64,000 nt of DNA from Amycolatopsis alba DSM 44262 (GTDB lineage Bacteria > Actinomycetota > Actinomycetes > Mycobacteriales > Pseudonocardiaceae), in the NCBI RefSeq assembly GCF_000384215.1, contig NZ_KB913032.1, positions 9,571,605-9,635,604 of the forward strand, written 5' to 3'. The notes under the pieces were generated by a model. It made no database searches. It was not told the origin of the DNA and saw only the letters and a list, made by a program, of their open reading frames with translations. Shown here in pieces: positions 41,751 through 50,035 of this stretch. Each line of letters begins with the position of its first letter. Position 1 is the first letter of the stretch. A program made the translations under genes and the position numbers.

Positions 41751-41772
41751 CGCTTCGGCCGCGGCCGAAGCG
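41751..41772. terminator. Short perfect hairpin upstream of the PEP-mutase-like gene
   Basis: Palindrome with 10-base arms (41751-41760 and 41763-41772), 22 bases before the ATG on the minus strand. It may end transcripts coming from the PH-domain genes, or act in the leader of the gene. Confidence 0.5.
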
Positions 41773-41786
41773 TCAGGCGGGTGGGT

Positions 41787-41962
41787 CGCGTGATCGGGCC
41801 CGAGACTCGCGTGATCAGAAGCGGAACTCACGTGCTTGGACGGACGACACGCGTGATGGGACGGACGACACTGGTGTCCGGATGGACGACTCGCCGCGGG
41901 ACGCCGGGTGCGCACGTGTCGTCCGTCCTGTCACGTGTGTCGTCCGCCTGCGCACACGTGCC
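41787..41962. repeat. 21-bp tandem repeats: five direct units followed by inverted units
   Basis: Five exact 21-base steps from 41787 to 41891 (units at 41787, 41808, 41829, 41850, 41871), most starting CGCGTGA or CACGTG and ending GGACGAC(A/T). After a short gap, 41913-41962 carries similar units on the opposite strand (rich in ACGTGT and TCGTCC). No unique spacers separate units, so this is a satellite-like tandem repeat and not a CRISPR array. Confidence 0.8.
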
Positions 41963-41972
41963 GGTCCCGAAT

Positions 41973-42025
41973 GTCGCGAAAGCCACATTCGGGACGCCCG
42001 ATGTCCCGAAAGTGGCTTTCGCGAC
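41973..42025. repeat. 53-bp double-stem element, copy C
   Basis: Same 23-7-23 layout with loops GCCAC and GTGGC. The left arm has an A in place of the first T after the loop and a GGGAC end; the long outer stem (flanks included, 41971-42027) has only one internal mismatch. It lies 69 bases past the stop of the PH-domain gene and 11 bases from the 21-bp repeats. Confidence 0.85.
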
Positions 42026-42093
42026 ATCTCTTGCGAGGCCACGTGCCCGCCGCCGATGTCGGTCAACGCGCACGCGTTCACCCCGGAGCCGGG

Positions 42094-43599
42094 TCAGGCC
42101 CGTTCAAGGAAAGGTGTCAGCAGGTCCGGCACGGACTCCTCCGCGAACAGCAGGCCCTGCTCCTCCCCCGCGTCGTACACCGAGTACGCCCCGGTCCCGG
42201 CCGCCGTGGTCGCCACGACGGTCAGCAAACCCTTGCGCCGCTGGAAGATCGACTGCTTGACCGTCCAGCCGATCACCCCGTCGCGCTCCAGGGCGAACGT
42301 GCTCCGCCGCACGGTCCCGTGCCGCCCGACCAGGTACCGCCCGGTGATCCCGTGCCCGAGGTTGCGGTAGGCGTCCAGCGCCAGCAGTACCGAAACCGGC
42401 AGCAGGACGACCCCGAGCGCGGCGCCGATCACCAGCAGGACGCCGGTCAGCAGGAAGCCGAGGATCGCGAAGATCGCCAGCAGGACCACCACCGAACCGA
42501 TCCACCAGCGCAGCAGCCGTCCCCGCGCGGCGCGCGGATGTCCGGCGAGCCGGACGGCCTCGGTCGGCGAAACCGGCTCGCGCAGGACCGCCGCGGCGAT
42601 CCGGTTGGCCGTCGCGACCGGCGCGGCGGGCAGGAGCGTGTGGTAGTCGGTCTTGTCCTGGTCGTCGTTCTGCCGTGTGCCGGTGGCGATCGCGTCGACG
42701 CGGGCCGCGCCGGAGATCCGGTTCCCGAGCGGCTCGACGAGGTCGACCCCGCGCAGGCGGGCTTCCTCGATCGAGATCGAGCGCGTGGTGAACAGCCCGC
42801 GACGCACTCGCAGCGTGCCGCCCGCTTCGCGGTCGAGCCGGTAGTTCCACCACATCTCGACCCACAGGCCCAGCGCGCCGACCACCCCGACGACCATCGC
42901 GATCGCCAGCAGGATCAGGATCGCCACCACCAGCGGGATGCCGCGGAACAGGCCGATCACCCAGTCGATCAGGCCCTTCTGCAGCCCCGCCCATTCGGAG
43001 ACCTGCATGAGCCCGCCGCCCGCCGCGAGGCCGAGCGCCGGGGAGAGGAACGACATCGGCGCGTAGCGGATCCAGCTCCGGTCCAGCTCGGCGAGCGGCG
43101 CGTCCTCGTCGGTCTCCGCGATTTCCGCGCGGCGCAACAGGTCCGCGCGCAGCCGCTCGGCCTCGGCGCGAGAGACCGGGTTGAGCTTGATCCGGCCCTG
43201 TCCACCCGGTTCCTGCGATCCGGTGCCGATGGTCACCACGGCGACACCGAACAGCCGGTGCAGCGGGTTCGCGGTCAGGTCGACGTTGCGGATCCGTTCG
43301 CGCTGCAGGGATTTCCGCGAGCGGAAGACCAGGGTGAACGCCGTCTCCAGCCGGTCCGGCGTGACCCGGTACCGCACCCCCTTCCAGTAGAACAGCTCCG
43401 CCAGCACACCACCGCCGACGAGGACCACCCCGCCTGCCACGACCCAGGCGAGCGCGACCCAGAGCCGCCCTCCGCCGCCCACGATCGCGGCCGTGATCGG
43501 GATCGCGGCACCGACGGCCGCACCTGTCATGGTCAGCGCGGTGACCGGGAGCGTCCGCTTGTCGAGCGTGCTCCAGCCTTCGAACTCACCCGAGGTCAT
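42094..43599 (-). CDS. PH-domain membrane protein (YdbT-like)
   Basis: 501 residues with six hydrophobic segments in three pairs and three bacterial PH_2 (YdbS/YdbT) modules. One repeated signature is VRYRVTPDRLETAFTLVFR; another is LRVRRGLFTTRSISIEEAR. The family is widespread in actinobacteria; Bacillus relatives protect against certain lantibiotics and membrane stress. The ATG overlaps the preceding gene stop (ATGA, 43596-43599). Confidence 0.88.
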   Translation of the reverse strand: MTSGEFEGWSTLDKRTLPVTALTMTGAAVGAAIPITAAIVGGGGRLWVALAWVVAGGVVLVGGGVLAELFYWKGVRYRVTPDRLETAFTLVFRSRKSLQRERIRNVDLTANPLHRLFGVAVVTIGTGSQEPGGQGRIKLNPVSRAEAERLRADLLRRAEIAETDEDAPLAELDRSWIRYAPMSFLSPALGLAAGGGLMQVSEWAGLQKGLIDWVIGLFRGIPLVVAILILLAIAMVVGVVGALGLWVEMWWNYRLDREAGGTLRVRRGLFTTRSISIEEARLRGVDLVEPLGNRISGAARVDAIATGTRQNDDQDKTDYHTLLPAAPVATANRIAAAVLREPVSPTEAVRLAGHPRAARGRLLRWWIGSVVVLLAIFAILGFLLTGVLLVIGAALGVVLLPVSVLLALDAYRNLGHGITGRYLVGRHGTVRRSTFALERDGVIGWTVKQSIFQRRKGLLTVVATTAAGTGAYSVYDAGEEQGLLFAEESVPDLLTPFLERA

Positions 43600-44099
43600 G
43601 TCGCGTCCCCCGGCGTCGCCTGCGTCGTCTCCGTGAGCTGCTCCGCCAGGCTCGCCGCCAGTTCGTGGTCGAGCCCGCGGATCTTGACCGCGCCCCGCGC
43701 CGACGCCGTGGTGACCGTGACGGTCGCGAGCTTGAACACCTGCTGCAGCGGCCCGCGCAGGGTGTCCACGGTCTGGATCCGCGACATCGGCGCGACCCGC
43801 CACTCCTGCCAGAAGAACCCGGACCGCGCGTACACCGCGGTCTCCGTGACCTCCCAGCGATGCACCTTGAACCACCACAACGGCATCGCGAGCACCCAGA
43901 GCACGCCCAGTACCGCGAACACCGCCGCCGGCATCAGCAGCCAGAACCGCGCGGGCGTGATGAGCAGCCCGAGCAGCACCAGTACCAGCACCGGCGAGAT
44001 CCAGAACAGCGTTCCCTGCAGCCGCCACCAGCCCACGACCCGCCGGTCCAGCGCGTTCCGCGGCGGCCTCAGCCGCACCTTCCCCAGATCGGCTTCCAC
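43596..44099 (-). CDS. PH-domain membrane protein (YdbS-like)
   Basis: About 167 residues: two transmembrane spans (about 28-48 and 54-76), then one PH_2 module (VYARSGFFWQEWRVAPMSRI, QTVDTLRGPLQQVF). YdbS and YdbT are typically encoded together, as here. GTG at 44099 has GGGGG 8 bases upstream; GTG at 44108 is an alternative. The promoter is covered by the two TetR palindromes. Confidence 0.83.
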   Translation of the reverse strand: MEADLGKVRLRPPRNALDRRVVGWWRLQGTLFWISPVLVLVLLGLLITPARFWLLMPAAVFAVLGVLWVLAMPLWWFKVHRWEVTETAVYARSGFFWQEWRVAPMSRIQTVDTLRGPLQQVFKLATVTVTTASARGAVKIRGLDHELAASLAEQLTETTQATPGDAT

Positions 44100-44120
44100 C
44101 GAATTCACCCCCGACGTTCG

Positions 44121-44179
44121 TTTACAATGCGATCGCATCGTAATAGCCTGGGACCGTAGTGGCAATGCGATCGCATTGC
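44121..44179. promoter_or_regulatory. Divergent promoters with paired TetR operators
   Basis: Two palindromes with the core ATGCGATCGCAT: 44125-44140 and the perfect 18-base 44162-44179. Minus promoter: -35 TTGCCA (44165 to 44160), -10 TACGAT (44142 to 44137), 17-base spacer. Plus promoter: -35 TTTACA (44121-44126), -10 TAGCCT (44144-44149), 17-base spacer. Site 1 overlaps the minus -10 and the plus spacer; site 2 overlaps the minus -35. TetR binding here is inferred from position and symmetry. Confidence 0.75.
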
Positions 44180-44193
44180 AAACCACGGAACGG

Positions 44194-44814
44194 ATGGTGA
44201 AGGTGCCGAAACAGGTGGATCACGCCGCGCGGCGCGCGGAGATCGCCGAGGCGCTCAGGCGGCTGACGGCCACGCGCGGCCTCGAAGGAGTCAGCCTCCG
44301 TCACGTCGCCGCCGAAGCCGGCATGTCGATGGGCCTGGTGCAGCACTACTTCAAAACCAAGGACGAGATGCTGCTTTTCGCCATCGAGCGCCGTTCGCAG
44401 ATGTACGAGGAGCGTCTCAAAGCCCGGCTGGACGCGGGCGAAGTGCCGTCGACCCCCAAGGCCATCCTGCGCGCGATCATCGCCGAGATCCTGCCGCTCG
44501 ACGAACGCCGCCGCGGCGACTGGCTGATGGGCGTCGCGTTCTTCATCCGGTCGATTTCCGACTCCTCCTTCGGGACCGCGCTCACCGAAGGCGTGCCTCA
44601 GCTGTTCGAACTGTTCGCCGTGCTGATCCGCCAGGGCCAGGACGCGGGCGAAGTCGACAAGTCGGCCGACGCGATGCACGAATCGACGATCCTCTGGGCG
44701 CTCGCGGATTCGCAGGGCACCAACATCGTGATGAAGCACCGCACGCCGGACGAGGCGATGTCCACTGTGGACTACTACCTCGACCGGCTGTTCGGCTCAG
44801 CTCCCGCCGGATGA
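44194..44814 (+). CDS. TetR-family regulator
   Basis: 206 residues. N-terminal helix-turn-helix (VSLRHVAAEAGMSMGLVQHYF, in parts VSLRHVAAEAGM and GLVQHYFKTKDEML), then a BetI-like C-terminal helical domain. It probably represses itself and the divergent PH-domain operon through the two palindromes. Start at ATG 44194, with GTG 44197 possible. The 3' end overlaps the convergent GPP34 gene by 18 bases. Confidence 0.9.
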   Translation: MVKVPKQVDHAARRAEIAEALRRLTATRGLEGVSLRHVAAEAGMSMGLVQHYFKTKDEMLLFAIERRSQMYEERLKARLDAGEVPSTPKAILRAIIAEILPLDERRRGDWLMGVAFFIRSISDSSFGTALTEGVPQLFELFAVLIRQGQDAGEVDKSADAMHESTILWALADSQGTNIVMKHRTPDEAMSTVDYYLDRLFGSAPAG

Positions 44815-45441
44815 CGACACGGCCGACGCCCGCACCGCCCGCAGTTCCCGGAACAGCTTGCGCAGCGCGGGAACCGCGTCGCCGCCGCGTTCGCCCAGCT
44901 CCTCGATCCGATCCTTGTACCGGCGCCGGTCCTTGCCCGAAACGACACCGCGGAGTTCCACAGCGGCCGCCAGGGCGGTGAGCGCGGCGTCCGTGTCGGA
45001 CACCGGCGAGGGGCCGCGCAGCGCCTGATCGACCGACGCCCGCAGCCGTTCGACGACGGCCGGATCCCGCACGATCGGGTTCCGCGACGGGAACAGGCCC
45101 AGCACCCGGCCGGTCTTCATGTCGATCACGCCCGCCGTTTCCAGCTGGGACTCCAGCGCCTCCAAGGTGCCGCGCGCGTCCTTGCGCACCCACCATTTCC
45201 ACTTGCGGGGGCTCTCCCCCGCGATCTCGGCGAGCATCTCGTCGAGGACGAGGTCCCCGGTCGGCCCGGCATCCGGCACCGCGACCTTGCCGTCGTCGTC
45301 GGCGACGCGGCCGCGCAGCACGAGGTCGGTCAGCGCGGCGCCACGGATCATCAGGCCCGCCCGCTGCCGGTCGCGCAGCTTGTTCTTCCCGACGTCGCAA
45401 GCGAGCAGATATGCCTTGGCGGGCAACGAAAGTTCGGTCAT
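44797..45441 (-). CDS. GOLPH3/VPS74 (GPP34) family protein
   Basis: 214 residues of the GPP34 family: LSLPAKAYLLACDVGKNKL at the N-terminus, then AGLMIRGAALTDLVLRGRV and later the LGLFPSRNPIV block. Eukaryotic members bind phosphatidylinositol 4-phosphate and keep glycosyltransferases in the Golgi. Bacterial members are common in actinobacteria with unknown role. Here the gene starts 2 bases after the stop of a membrane glycosyltransferase gene (TGACGATG). Confidence 0.9.
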   Translation of the reverse strand: MTELSLPAKAYLLACDVGKNKLRDRQRAGLMIRGAALTDLVLRGRVADDDGKVAVPDAGPTGDLVLDEMLAEIAGESPRKWKWWVRKDARGTLEALESQLETAGVIDMKTGRVLGLFPSRNPIVRDPAVVERLRASVDQALRGPSPVSDTDAALTALAAAVELRGVVSGKDRRRYKDRIEELGERGGDAVPALRKLFRELRAVRASAVSSSGGS

Positions 45442-45443
45442 CG

Positions 45444-46898
45444 TCAGTGCCTTTCCAGCTTGGGCCAGATGTCGTCCCAGGAACCCTGTCTGCCGTCGTA
45501 CCGCCACAGCAGGCCTTCCACCACCGGGGTCACCGTGGTGAAGTACGGCTTGAGCAGTCCCGGATCGAAGCCGGCGAACAGCACGCTGTCCGCGGACCCC
45601 GGTGGCCGGTCGAAGTACCAGTAGCCGCGGTGGCCACTGTAAACGTGGTCGATGCCGTACCGCGCGCCGTAGAACTCGGTCGCGGCGGCGAACGGGTAGA
45701 TCTCGGCGTAGACGGCGGTGCGTGCCCGCTGCTCCGGCGGCAGGGCCGCGTACGTTTCGCCGATCGCCTTGACCAGTTCCTGTTGCGGCAGTTCACCACC
45801 GGCGAAGGAACTGCCGAGCGTGATCGGGCCGAAGCTCGTCCGGGTCATGGTCGCCGGGTAGATCGGCAGGCCGGCGAGGGTGATCACGGCCGAAAGCACC
45901 ATCGCGGGCCAGGCCACCAGCCGCCATTTCGGAACGTGCTGCGCGAAGCCCGTCGCCGCGGCGGCGAACGGCAGCGCGAAGACGCTCATCAGATAGTAGG
46001 AACGGCCGTGCAACAGCAGGAACGCCACGATGAGCGCGGCTATCACCACCCCCAGGAAGCGATAGCCGCGAAGTTCACGCGAAACGATCAGCCGGACGAG
46101 GCCGTAGACGAACGCGAGCACACCCGCCCCGACGCCCGCCGTCAGGAATCCGTCGCGGAGAAAGGGCCACGTGCCGGGGAATTCCGCCGAGACGACGTCG
46201 TTCATGATCAGGTACGGCCAGCCGTTCGACGCCTGCCAGAGCAGCGTCGGGATCGTCGCGACGACAGCGATTCCCGCGCCCAGCCACAGTTTCGGCCGTC
46301 GCAGCAACTCCCTCGGCCCTAGTACCAGCGCGGCGAGCAGAGTGAGCGCCCAGAAGGCGGGGATGAGGAACTTCGTCTGCAGGGAGATCGCGGTGACCAC
46401 CCCCGCCCAGACCAGCAGCCCGTCACGGCGGGTCCGCACCCAGCGGACGACCAGCCAGACGATCACCGTCCAGAGGAACGGGTCGAAGACGTAGGTGCCG
46501 ATCCAGTGGCTGACGATGATCACCCCGGACGTGGCGTAAAGCCCGGCCGCGAGCACCTGCGCGCCGCGTCCGCCGCCCAGTTCCCTGGCGATCAGCGCGG
46601 TGACGACCACCCCGGCGGCCGCGGCCAGCGTCATCGGCAGGCGCAGCATCACCAGCGAACCGGGGAACAGCGAGTCCATCGCCCCGGCCAGCGCCGGGAT
46701 CAGCGGCGGCTGGTCGAAATAGCCCCACGCCAGATGTTCCCGGCCCGCCATCAGGAAGTACAGCTCGTCGAAGCCGTGCGCGTACCGGCCGCTCGTGGCC
46801 AGGAGCGCGGCGGCGGCCAGCGCGGCGACGACGAACACCGGCAGGCGGGCGAAGGCGTGTTCCTGTCCTGTTCGGACTGTTTGAGTCGCGATGCTCAT
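45444..46898 (-). CDS. GT39-type membrane glycosyltransferase
   Basis: 484 residues, about 10-12 spans. The first loop carries the acidic pair typical of the PMT/ArnT group (GFDELYFLMAGREHLAWGYF near residue 42; DE pair) and the following YFDQPPLIP block. Such enzymes transfer sugars from polyprenyl phosphate to proteins or lipids on the outer membrane face. The substrate is unknown. The gene is coupled with the GPP34 gene and divergent from the NarL-type two-component system. Confidence 0.88.
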   Translation of the reverse strand: MSIATQTVRTGQEHAFARLPVFVVAALAAAALLATSGRYAHGFDELYFLMAGREHLAWGYFDQPPLIPALAGAMDSLFPGSLVMLRLPMTLAAAAGVVVTALIARELGGGRGAQVLAAGLYATSGVIIVSHWIGTYVFDPFLWTVIVWLVVRWVRTRRDGLLVWAGVVTAISLQTKFLIPAFWALTLLAALVLGPRELLRRPKLWLGAGIAVVATIPTLLWQASNGWPYLIMNDVVSAEFPGTWPFLRDGFLTAGVGAGVLAFVYGLVRLIVSRELRGYRFLGVVIAALIVAFLLLHGRSYYLMSVFALPFAAAATGFAQHVPKWRLVAWPAMVLSAVITLAGLPIYPATMTRTSFGPITLGSSFAGGELPQQELVKAIGETYAALPPEQRARTAVYAEIYPFAAATEFYGARYGIDHVYSGHRGYWYFDRPPGSADSVLFAGFDPGLLKPYFTTVTPVVEGLLWRYDGRQGSWDDIWPKLERH

Positions 46899-47011
46899 GA
46901 GCCCAGTCCACCCGAGACGGTCGCGGCGGGAAACCGGGTAAGGAGGGTGAACGGATAGACGAAAGTTGCGGATCTCCCCGCCGTCGGTCGACGGCTGGCT
47001 ACCGTGATCCG

Positions 47012-48220
47012 GTGGAGAAAAGCAGGCCGTTCCGGCCGGGACCGGTCGACACCTTGTGGCTCACGCTGGCCTCACTCGCGTTCGCGGGCCTGGACGTCAC
47101 GCTGTACGTGTTCGGCGAACCGACGACCGGCTGGGCGGGGCCCGCGGCGGGGGTCACCCTGCAGGTGCTGCTCGATCTCTCGCTGATCCTGCTGTTCCGG
47201 TATCCGAAGCTGGTCGCGGGCCTGGTCACGGCGGGCGGGCTGCTGATGCTCGCCTCCGATCTGTTCTCGCCGGGGCTGCTGGTGCCGGAGCGGCAGCTGA
47301 CGCTGATGACCGTCCCGACGATCACCCCGGTGGTGCTGAGCCAGCTGGCCCGCCTGATGGACCGGCGGACCCTGCTCTGGCTGACCGCGATCCTGGTGGC
47401 CTGCGCGTCGCGGCCGTGGGACGCGCACTGGAACACCACCCCGTTCGGGCTGCTGGGCACGGCCTTGCCCACCACGCTTTCGCTGTACTTCGAGGCGCGG
47501 CGGCAGTTGCTGCGCTCACTGCGGGACCGTGCCGAACGCGCCGAACGCGAACAGCACCTGCTCGCCGAACGCGCCCGCGCGGAGGAACGGCGGAAGCTGG
47601 CCGAAGAGATGCACGACGTCGTCACGCACCGGCTGAGCCTGATGGTGCTGCACGCCGGCGCGCTCGGCGTCGTCTCGGCGGACGAGGCGGTGCGAACCTC
47701 CGCCGAGGACATCCGGCGCGAAGGCGCGCTCGCCCTGGACGAACTGCGTGATCTCGTCGGGGTGCTGCGCAACGGCGCGAACGCCGAACCCCGCACGCTC
47801 ACCGACGGCGCGGCCGGCGATCCGGCGACGCTCGTCGAGGAGTCGGCGTCGGTGGGCATCCCGACGGAACTGACCGTGCGCGGCGATCCGGGGCGGATCT
47901 CCCCGACCGTCGCGCGCACGGCGTACCGCGTCGTGCAGGAAGCGCTGACGAACGTCCGCAAGCACGCGCCGGGATCGACCGCGACCGTCGATCTCCGCTA
48001 TCACGCGGGTGGTCTGGACATCGCGGTGGAGAACACGCGCGCGGGCGCCGCACCCGATCCGGCGCTGGCGGGCAGCGGTTCCGGCGCCGGACTCGCCGGG
48101 CTGCGGCAGCGCGTCGAGCTGATCGGCGGCCGGTTCGACGCCGGACCGCGAACGGGCGGCGGGTACCGCGTCGGTGCGATACTTCCGGCCTACGTCCCGA
48201 CGACGGAAGGAGATCGGTGA
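47012..48220 (+). CDS. Sensor histidine kinase, HisKA_3 type
   Basis: 402 residues: four to five transmembrane segments in the first 155 residues without a large sensor domain, a coiled-coil, then the phosphoacceptor helix EERRKLAEEMHDVVTHRLSL (His near 202) and an ATPase domain (AYRVVQEALTNVRKHAPG; GAGLAGLRQRV). DesK/LiaS-like kinases of this shape often sense membrane stress. GTG start. It overlaps the regulator gene as GTGA (48217-48220). Confidence 0.92.
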   Translation: MEKSRPFRPGPVDTLWLTLASLAFAGLDVTLYVFGEPTTGWAGPAAGVTLQVLLDLSLILLFRYPKLVAGLVTAGGLLMLASDLFSPGLLVPERQLTLMTVPTITPVVLSQLARLMDRRTLLWLTAILVACASRPWDAHWNTTPFGLLGTALPTTLSLYFEARRQLLRSLRDRAERAEREQHLLAERARAEERRKLAEEMHDVVTHRLSLMVLHAGALGVVSADEAVRTSAEDIRREGALALDELRDLVGVLRNGANAEPRTLTDGAAGDPATLVEESASVGIPTELTVRGDPGRISPTVARTAYRVVQEALTNVRKHAPGSTATVDLRYHAGGLDIAVENTRAGAAPDPALAGSGSGAGLAGLRQRVELIGGRFDAGPRTGGGYRVGAILPAYVPTTEGDR

Positions 48221-48867
48221 TCCGGGTGGTCGTCGTCGACGACGAGCCGATGGTCTGCGCGCATCTGCGGACGATCCTCGGTTCCGCGGCCGACATCGAG
48301 GTCGTGGCACAGGCGCAGGACGGCGCCGAGGCGGTCGAAGCCGTGGTCCGGCACCGGCCGCGGGTGGTGCTGATGGATCTGCGGATGCCCGGTGTCGACG
48401 GGCTGACCGCCGTCGAGCGGATCGCGAAACTCCCCGAGCCGCCCGCCGTCGTCGCGCTGACGACATTCGACGCGGACACCTACGTCATCCGCGCGCTGCG
48501 GGCGGGCGCGGCCGGGTTCCTGGTGAAGTCCACGCCGCCGGAGGATCTGATCGGCCTGGTCCGGGTCGCGGCGGACGGGCACACCGTGCTCTCCCCCGAA
48601 GCCGCGCAACGGCTGGTGGCGATGTCGGCCGACGGACGGCGTCGCGGGGACGACGCGCGGCGGAAGACCGACGGGCTCACCGAACGCGAGACGGACGTCC
48701 TGGCCTGTCTCGGCGAAGGACTGTCCAATGCGGACATCGCGGCGCGGCTGCATCTGGCCGAGGCGACGGTGAAGAGCTACGTGTCGCGGATGCTGGTCAA
48801 ACTGGACTGCGCGAACCGGACCCAGGCGGGTCTGCTCGCGCACGAGGCCGGTCTGGTCAAGCGGTGA
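48217..48867 (+). CDS. NarL/LuxR-family response regulator
   Basis: 216 residues. Receiver domain with acidic pocket (VVVDDEP), phosphoacceptor in VVLMDLRMPG (Asp near 54) and conserved K of FLVKST. C-terminal LuxR helix-turn-helix (LTERETDVLACLGEG, NADIAARLHLAEATVKSYVS). It is the partner of the kinase upstream. Confidence 0.95.
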   Translation: MIRVVVVDDEPMVCAHLRTILGSAADIEVVAQAQDGAEAVEAVVRHRPRVVLMDLRMPGVDGLTAVERIAKLPEPPAVVALTTFDADTYVIRALRAGAAGFLVKSTPPEDLIGLVRVAADGHTVLSPEAAQRLVAMSADGRRRGDDARRKTDGLTERETDVLACLGEGLSNADIAARLHLAEATVKSYVSRMLVKLDCANRTQAGLLAHEAGLVKR

Positions 48868-48924
48868 GCTGCCTCTCCAAGGGCGCCCTGCGCCCGACGG
48901 AGGCTTACCGTCGCGCGCCAGGCC

Positions 48925-49000
48925 ACGGAAACGTTTTGCAGGGCGCCTCAAGCGGTGACGCGAGTTGCTTGCCCGCCGGCGCCCTGCGACACGTTTCCGT
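48925..49000. terminator. Hairpin between the response regulator and HxlR genes
   Basis: Inverted repeat with 23-base arms (48925-48947 and 48978-49000), two mismatches and a 30-base loop. It starts 58 bases after the response regulator stop, and its right arm lies inside the HxlR coding end. A partial third copy of the GGCGCCCTGC core is at 48883. Likely bidirectional termination. Confidence 0.6.
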
Positions 49001-49367
49001 CAGCGCGCGATATGTCGGCGCCGTCGTAGGTCTTGCGGGCGTCGAGGACCTCGCCCATGTGCACGCGGGCCCATTTGTCGAGCATGTCGAGCGGTTCGGC
49101 GAGGTTGCGGCCGAGCGCGGTCAGCTCGTACTCGACGTGCGGCGGGATCTCCGGGTACGCGGTGCGCGTCAGGATGCCGTCGCGGACGAGGCTGCGCAGC
49201 GTCTGGGTGAGGACCTTCTGCGAGATGCCGCGCACGCGTTTGCCGATCTCGGTGAACCGGAGCGGGCCGTCGCCGAGCACTCCGACGATCAGCACGGTCC
49301 ACTGGTCGCCGATGCGGTCGAGCAGCGCGCGGGTGGGGCAGTCGGGATCGTACGGGTTTCCGAGCAC
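48948..49367 (-). CDS. HxlR-family winged-helix regulator
   Basis: 139 residues. Family pattern: CPTRALLDRIGDQWTVLIVG (near residue 10; the cysteine is often redox- or aldehyde-sensitive), then LRFTEIGKRVRGISQKVL and the wing RTAYPEIPPHVEYELT. GAGGAGGTCAC precedes the GTG. No catabolic or redox gene is beside it, so its targets are elsewhere or itself. Confidence 0.9.
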   Translation of the reverse strand: MLGNPYDPDCPTRALLDRIGDQWTVLIVGVLGDGPLRFTEIGKRVRGISQKVLTQTLRSLVRDGILTRTAYPEIPPHVEYELTALGRNLAEPLDMLDKWARVHMGEVLDARKTYDGADISRADGNVSQGAGGQATRVTA

Positions 49368-49378
49368 GTGACCTCCTC

Positions 49379-49395
49379 ACTCTCTCCGGGAGAGT
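49379..49395 (-). promoter_or_regulatory. Small inverted repeat upstream of the HxlR gene
   Basis: ACTCTC/GAGAGT with a 5-base centre, 11 bases before the GTG start and next to the ribosome binding site. It is placed for autoregulation or for a leader hairpin. Weak evidence by itself. Confidence 0.35.
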
Positions 49396-49402
49396 AACAT
49401 GC

Positions 49403-50026
49403 CTAGCGAGAGGGAGCGGGCTGCATCAGTGCCTCGAACAGCAGGATCAGGTGACGGCGGCCGCGCTCCCAGCGCGCCTCCAGTTCGGTCTGGTCGCGGG
49501 TCGCCCAGCTGGCGATGAGGATGCCGCGGACGACGTCCATCGCCGTGTACACCGCGTGCAGGAACTCCGGATGCGCCGCATGGTCCGGGAGCAGCGCCTT
49601 GCCGAACTCGACCAGGCTGCTCGTCGCGATCGGCTCGACCACCGCCATCTGGGCGCGCAGTTCCGCGTCGGTCCGCGAGGCCACCCACAGCTCCACGGTC
49701 GCCGAGAAGACCGGGCCCTGGTGCATCTCCCACAGCAGCTGCAACGCGTCCCCGACCGGGTCGGCCGACGCCTTGAGCCGGTCGATCTCGGCCATCGCGA
49801 CCTCGGTGCGCTTGGCCGCGAGATGCCGGATCGCGGAGGTGACGAGGTCGGTCTTCGTCGGGAAATGGTGCACCTGGGCGCCGCGGGTCACCCCGGCGCG
49901 ATCCGCGACGCGAGTGGTCGTGGTGCCCGCGTAGCCGTACTCGACGAGACAGTCGATCGTGGCGTCGAGCAGCCTGACGCGCATCGCCGCGCTGCGTTCC
50001 TCCTGCGTGCGTCGTGGGGCTGCCAT
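49403..50026 (-). CDS. TetR-family regulator
   Basis: 207 residues. N-terminal helix-turn-helix (TTTRVADRAGVTRGAQVHHF, near residue 37-56) and a helical ligand domain. It follows the SRPBCC gene by 9 bases on the same strand, so it probably controls that operon. Ligand unknown. Confidence 0.9.
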   Translation of the reverse strand: MAAPRRTQEERSAAMRVRLLDATIDCLVEYGYAGTTTTRVADRAGVTRGAQVHHFPTKTDLVTSAIRHLAAKRTEVAMAEIDRLKASADPVGDALQLLWEMHQGPVFSATVELWVASRTDAELRAQMAVVEPIATSSLVEFGKALLPDHAAHPEFLHAVYTAMDVVRGILIASWATRDQTELEARWERGRRHLILLFEALMQPAPSR

Positions 50027-50035
50027 GCACCTACT

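Larger units (their letters stand above)
41773..42093. other. Repeat-filled intergenic region
   Basis: No credible gene is seen. Most of the stretch consists of 21-bp tandem units followed by copy C of the 53-bp element, listed separately. Confidence 0.6.

Noticed and set aside
40968..41915. Longer N-terminus for the PEP-mutase-like protein
   Set aside because: The upstream part is translated 21-bp repeats with 7-residue period; the ATG at 41729 gives the normal family length.
41787..41962. CRISPR array
   Set aside because: The repeated units are contiguous 21-base steps without unique spacers, and no cas gene is present.
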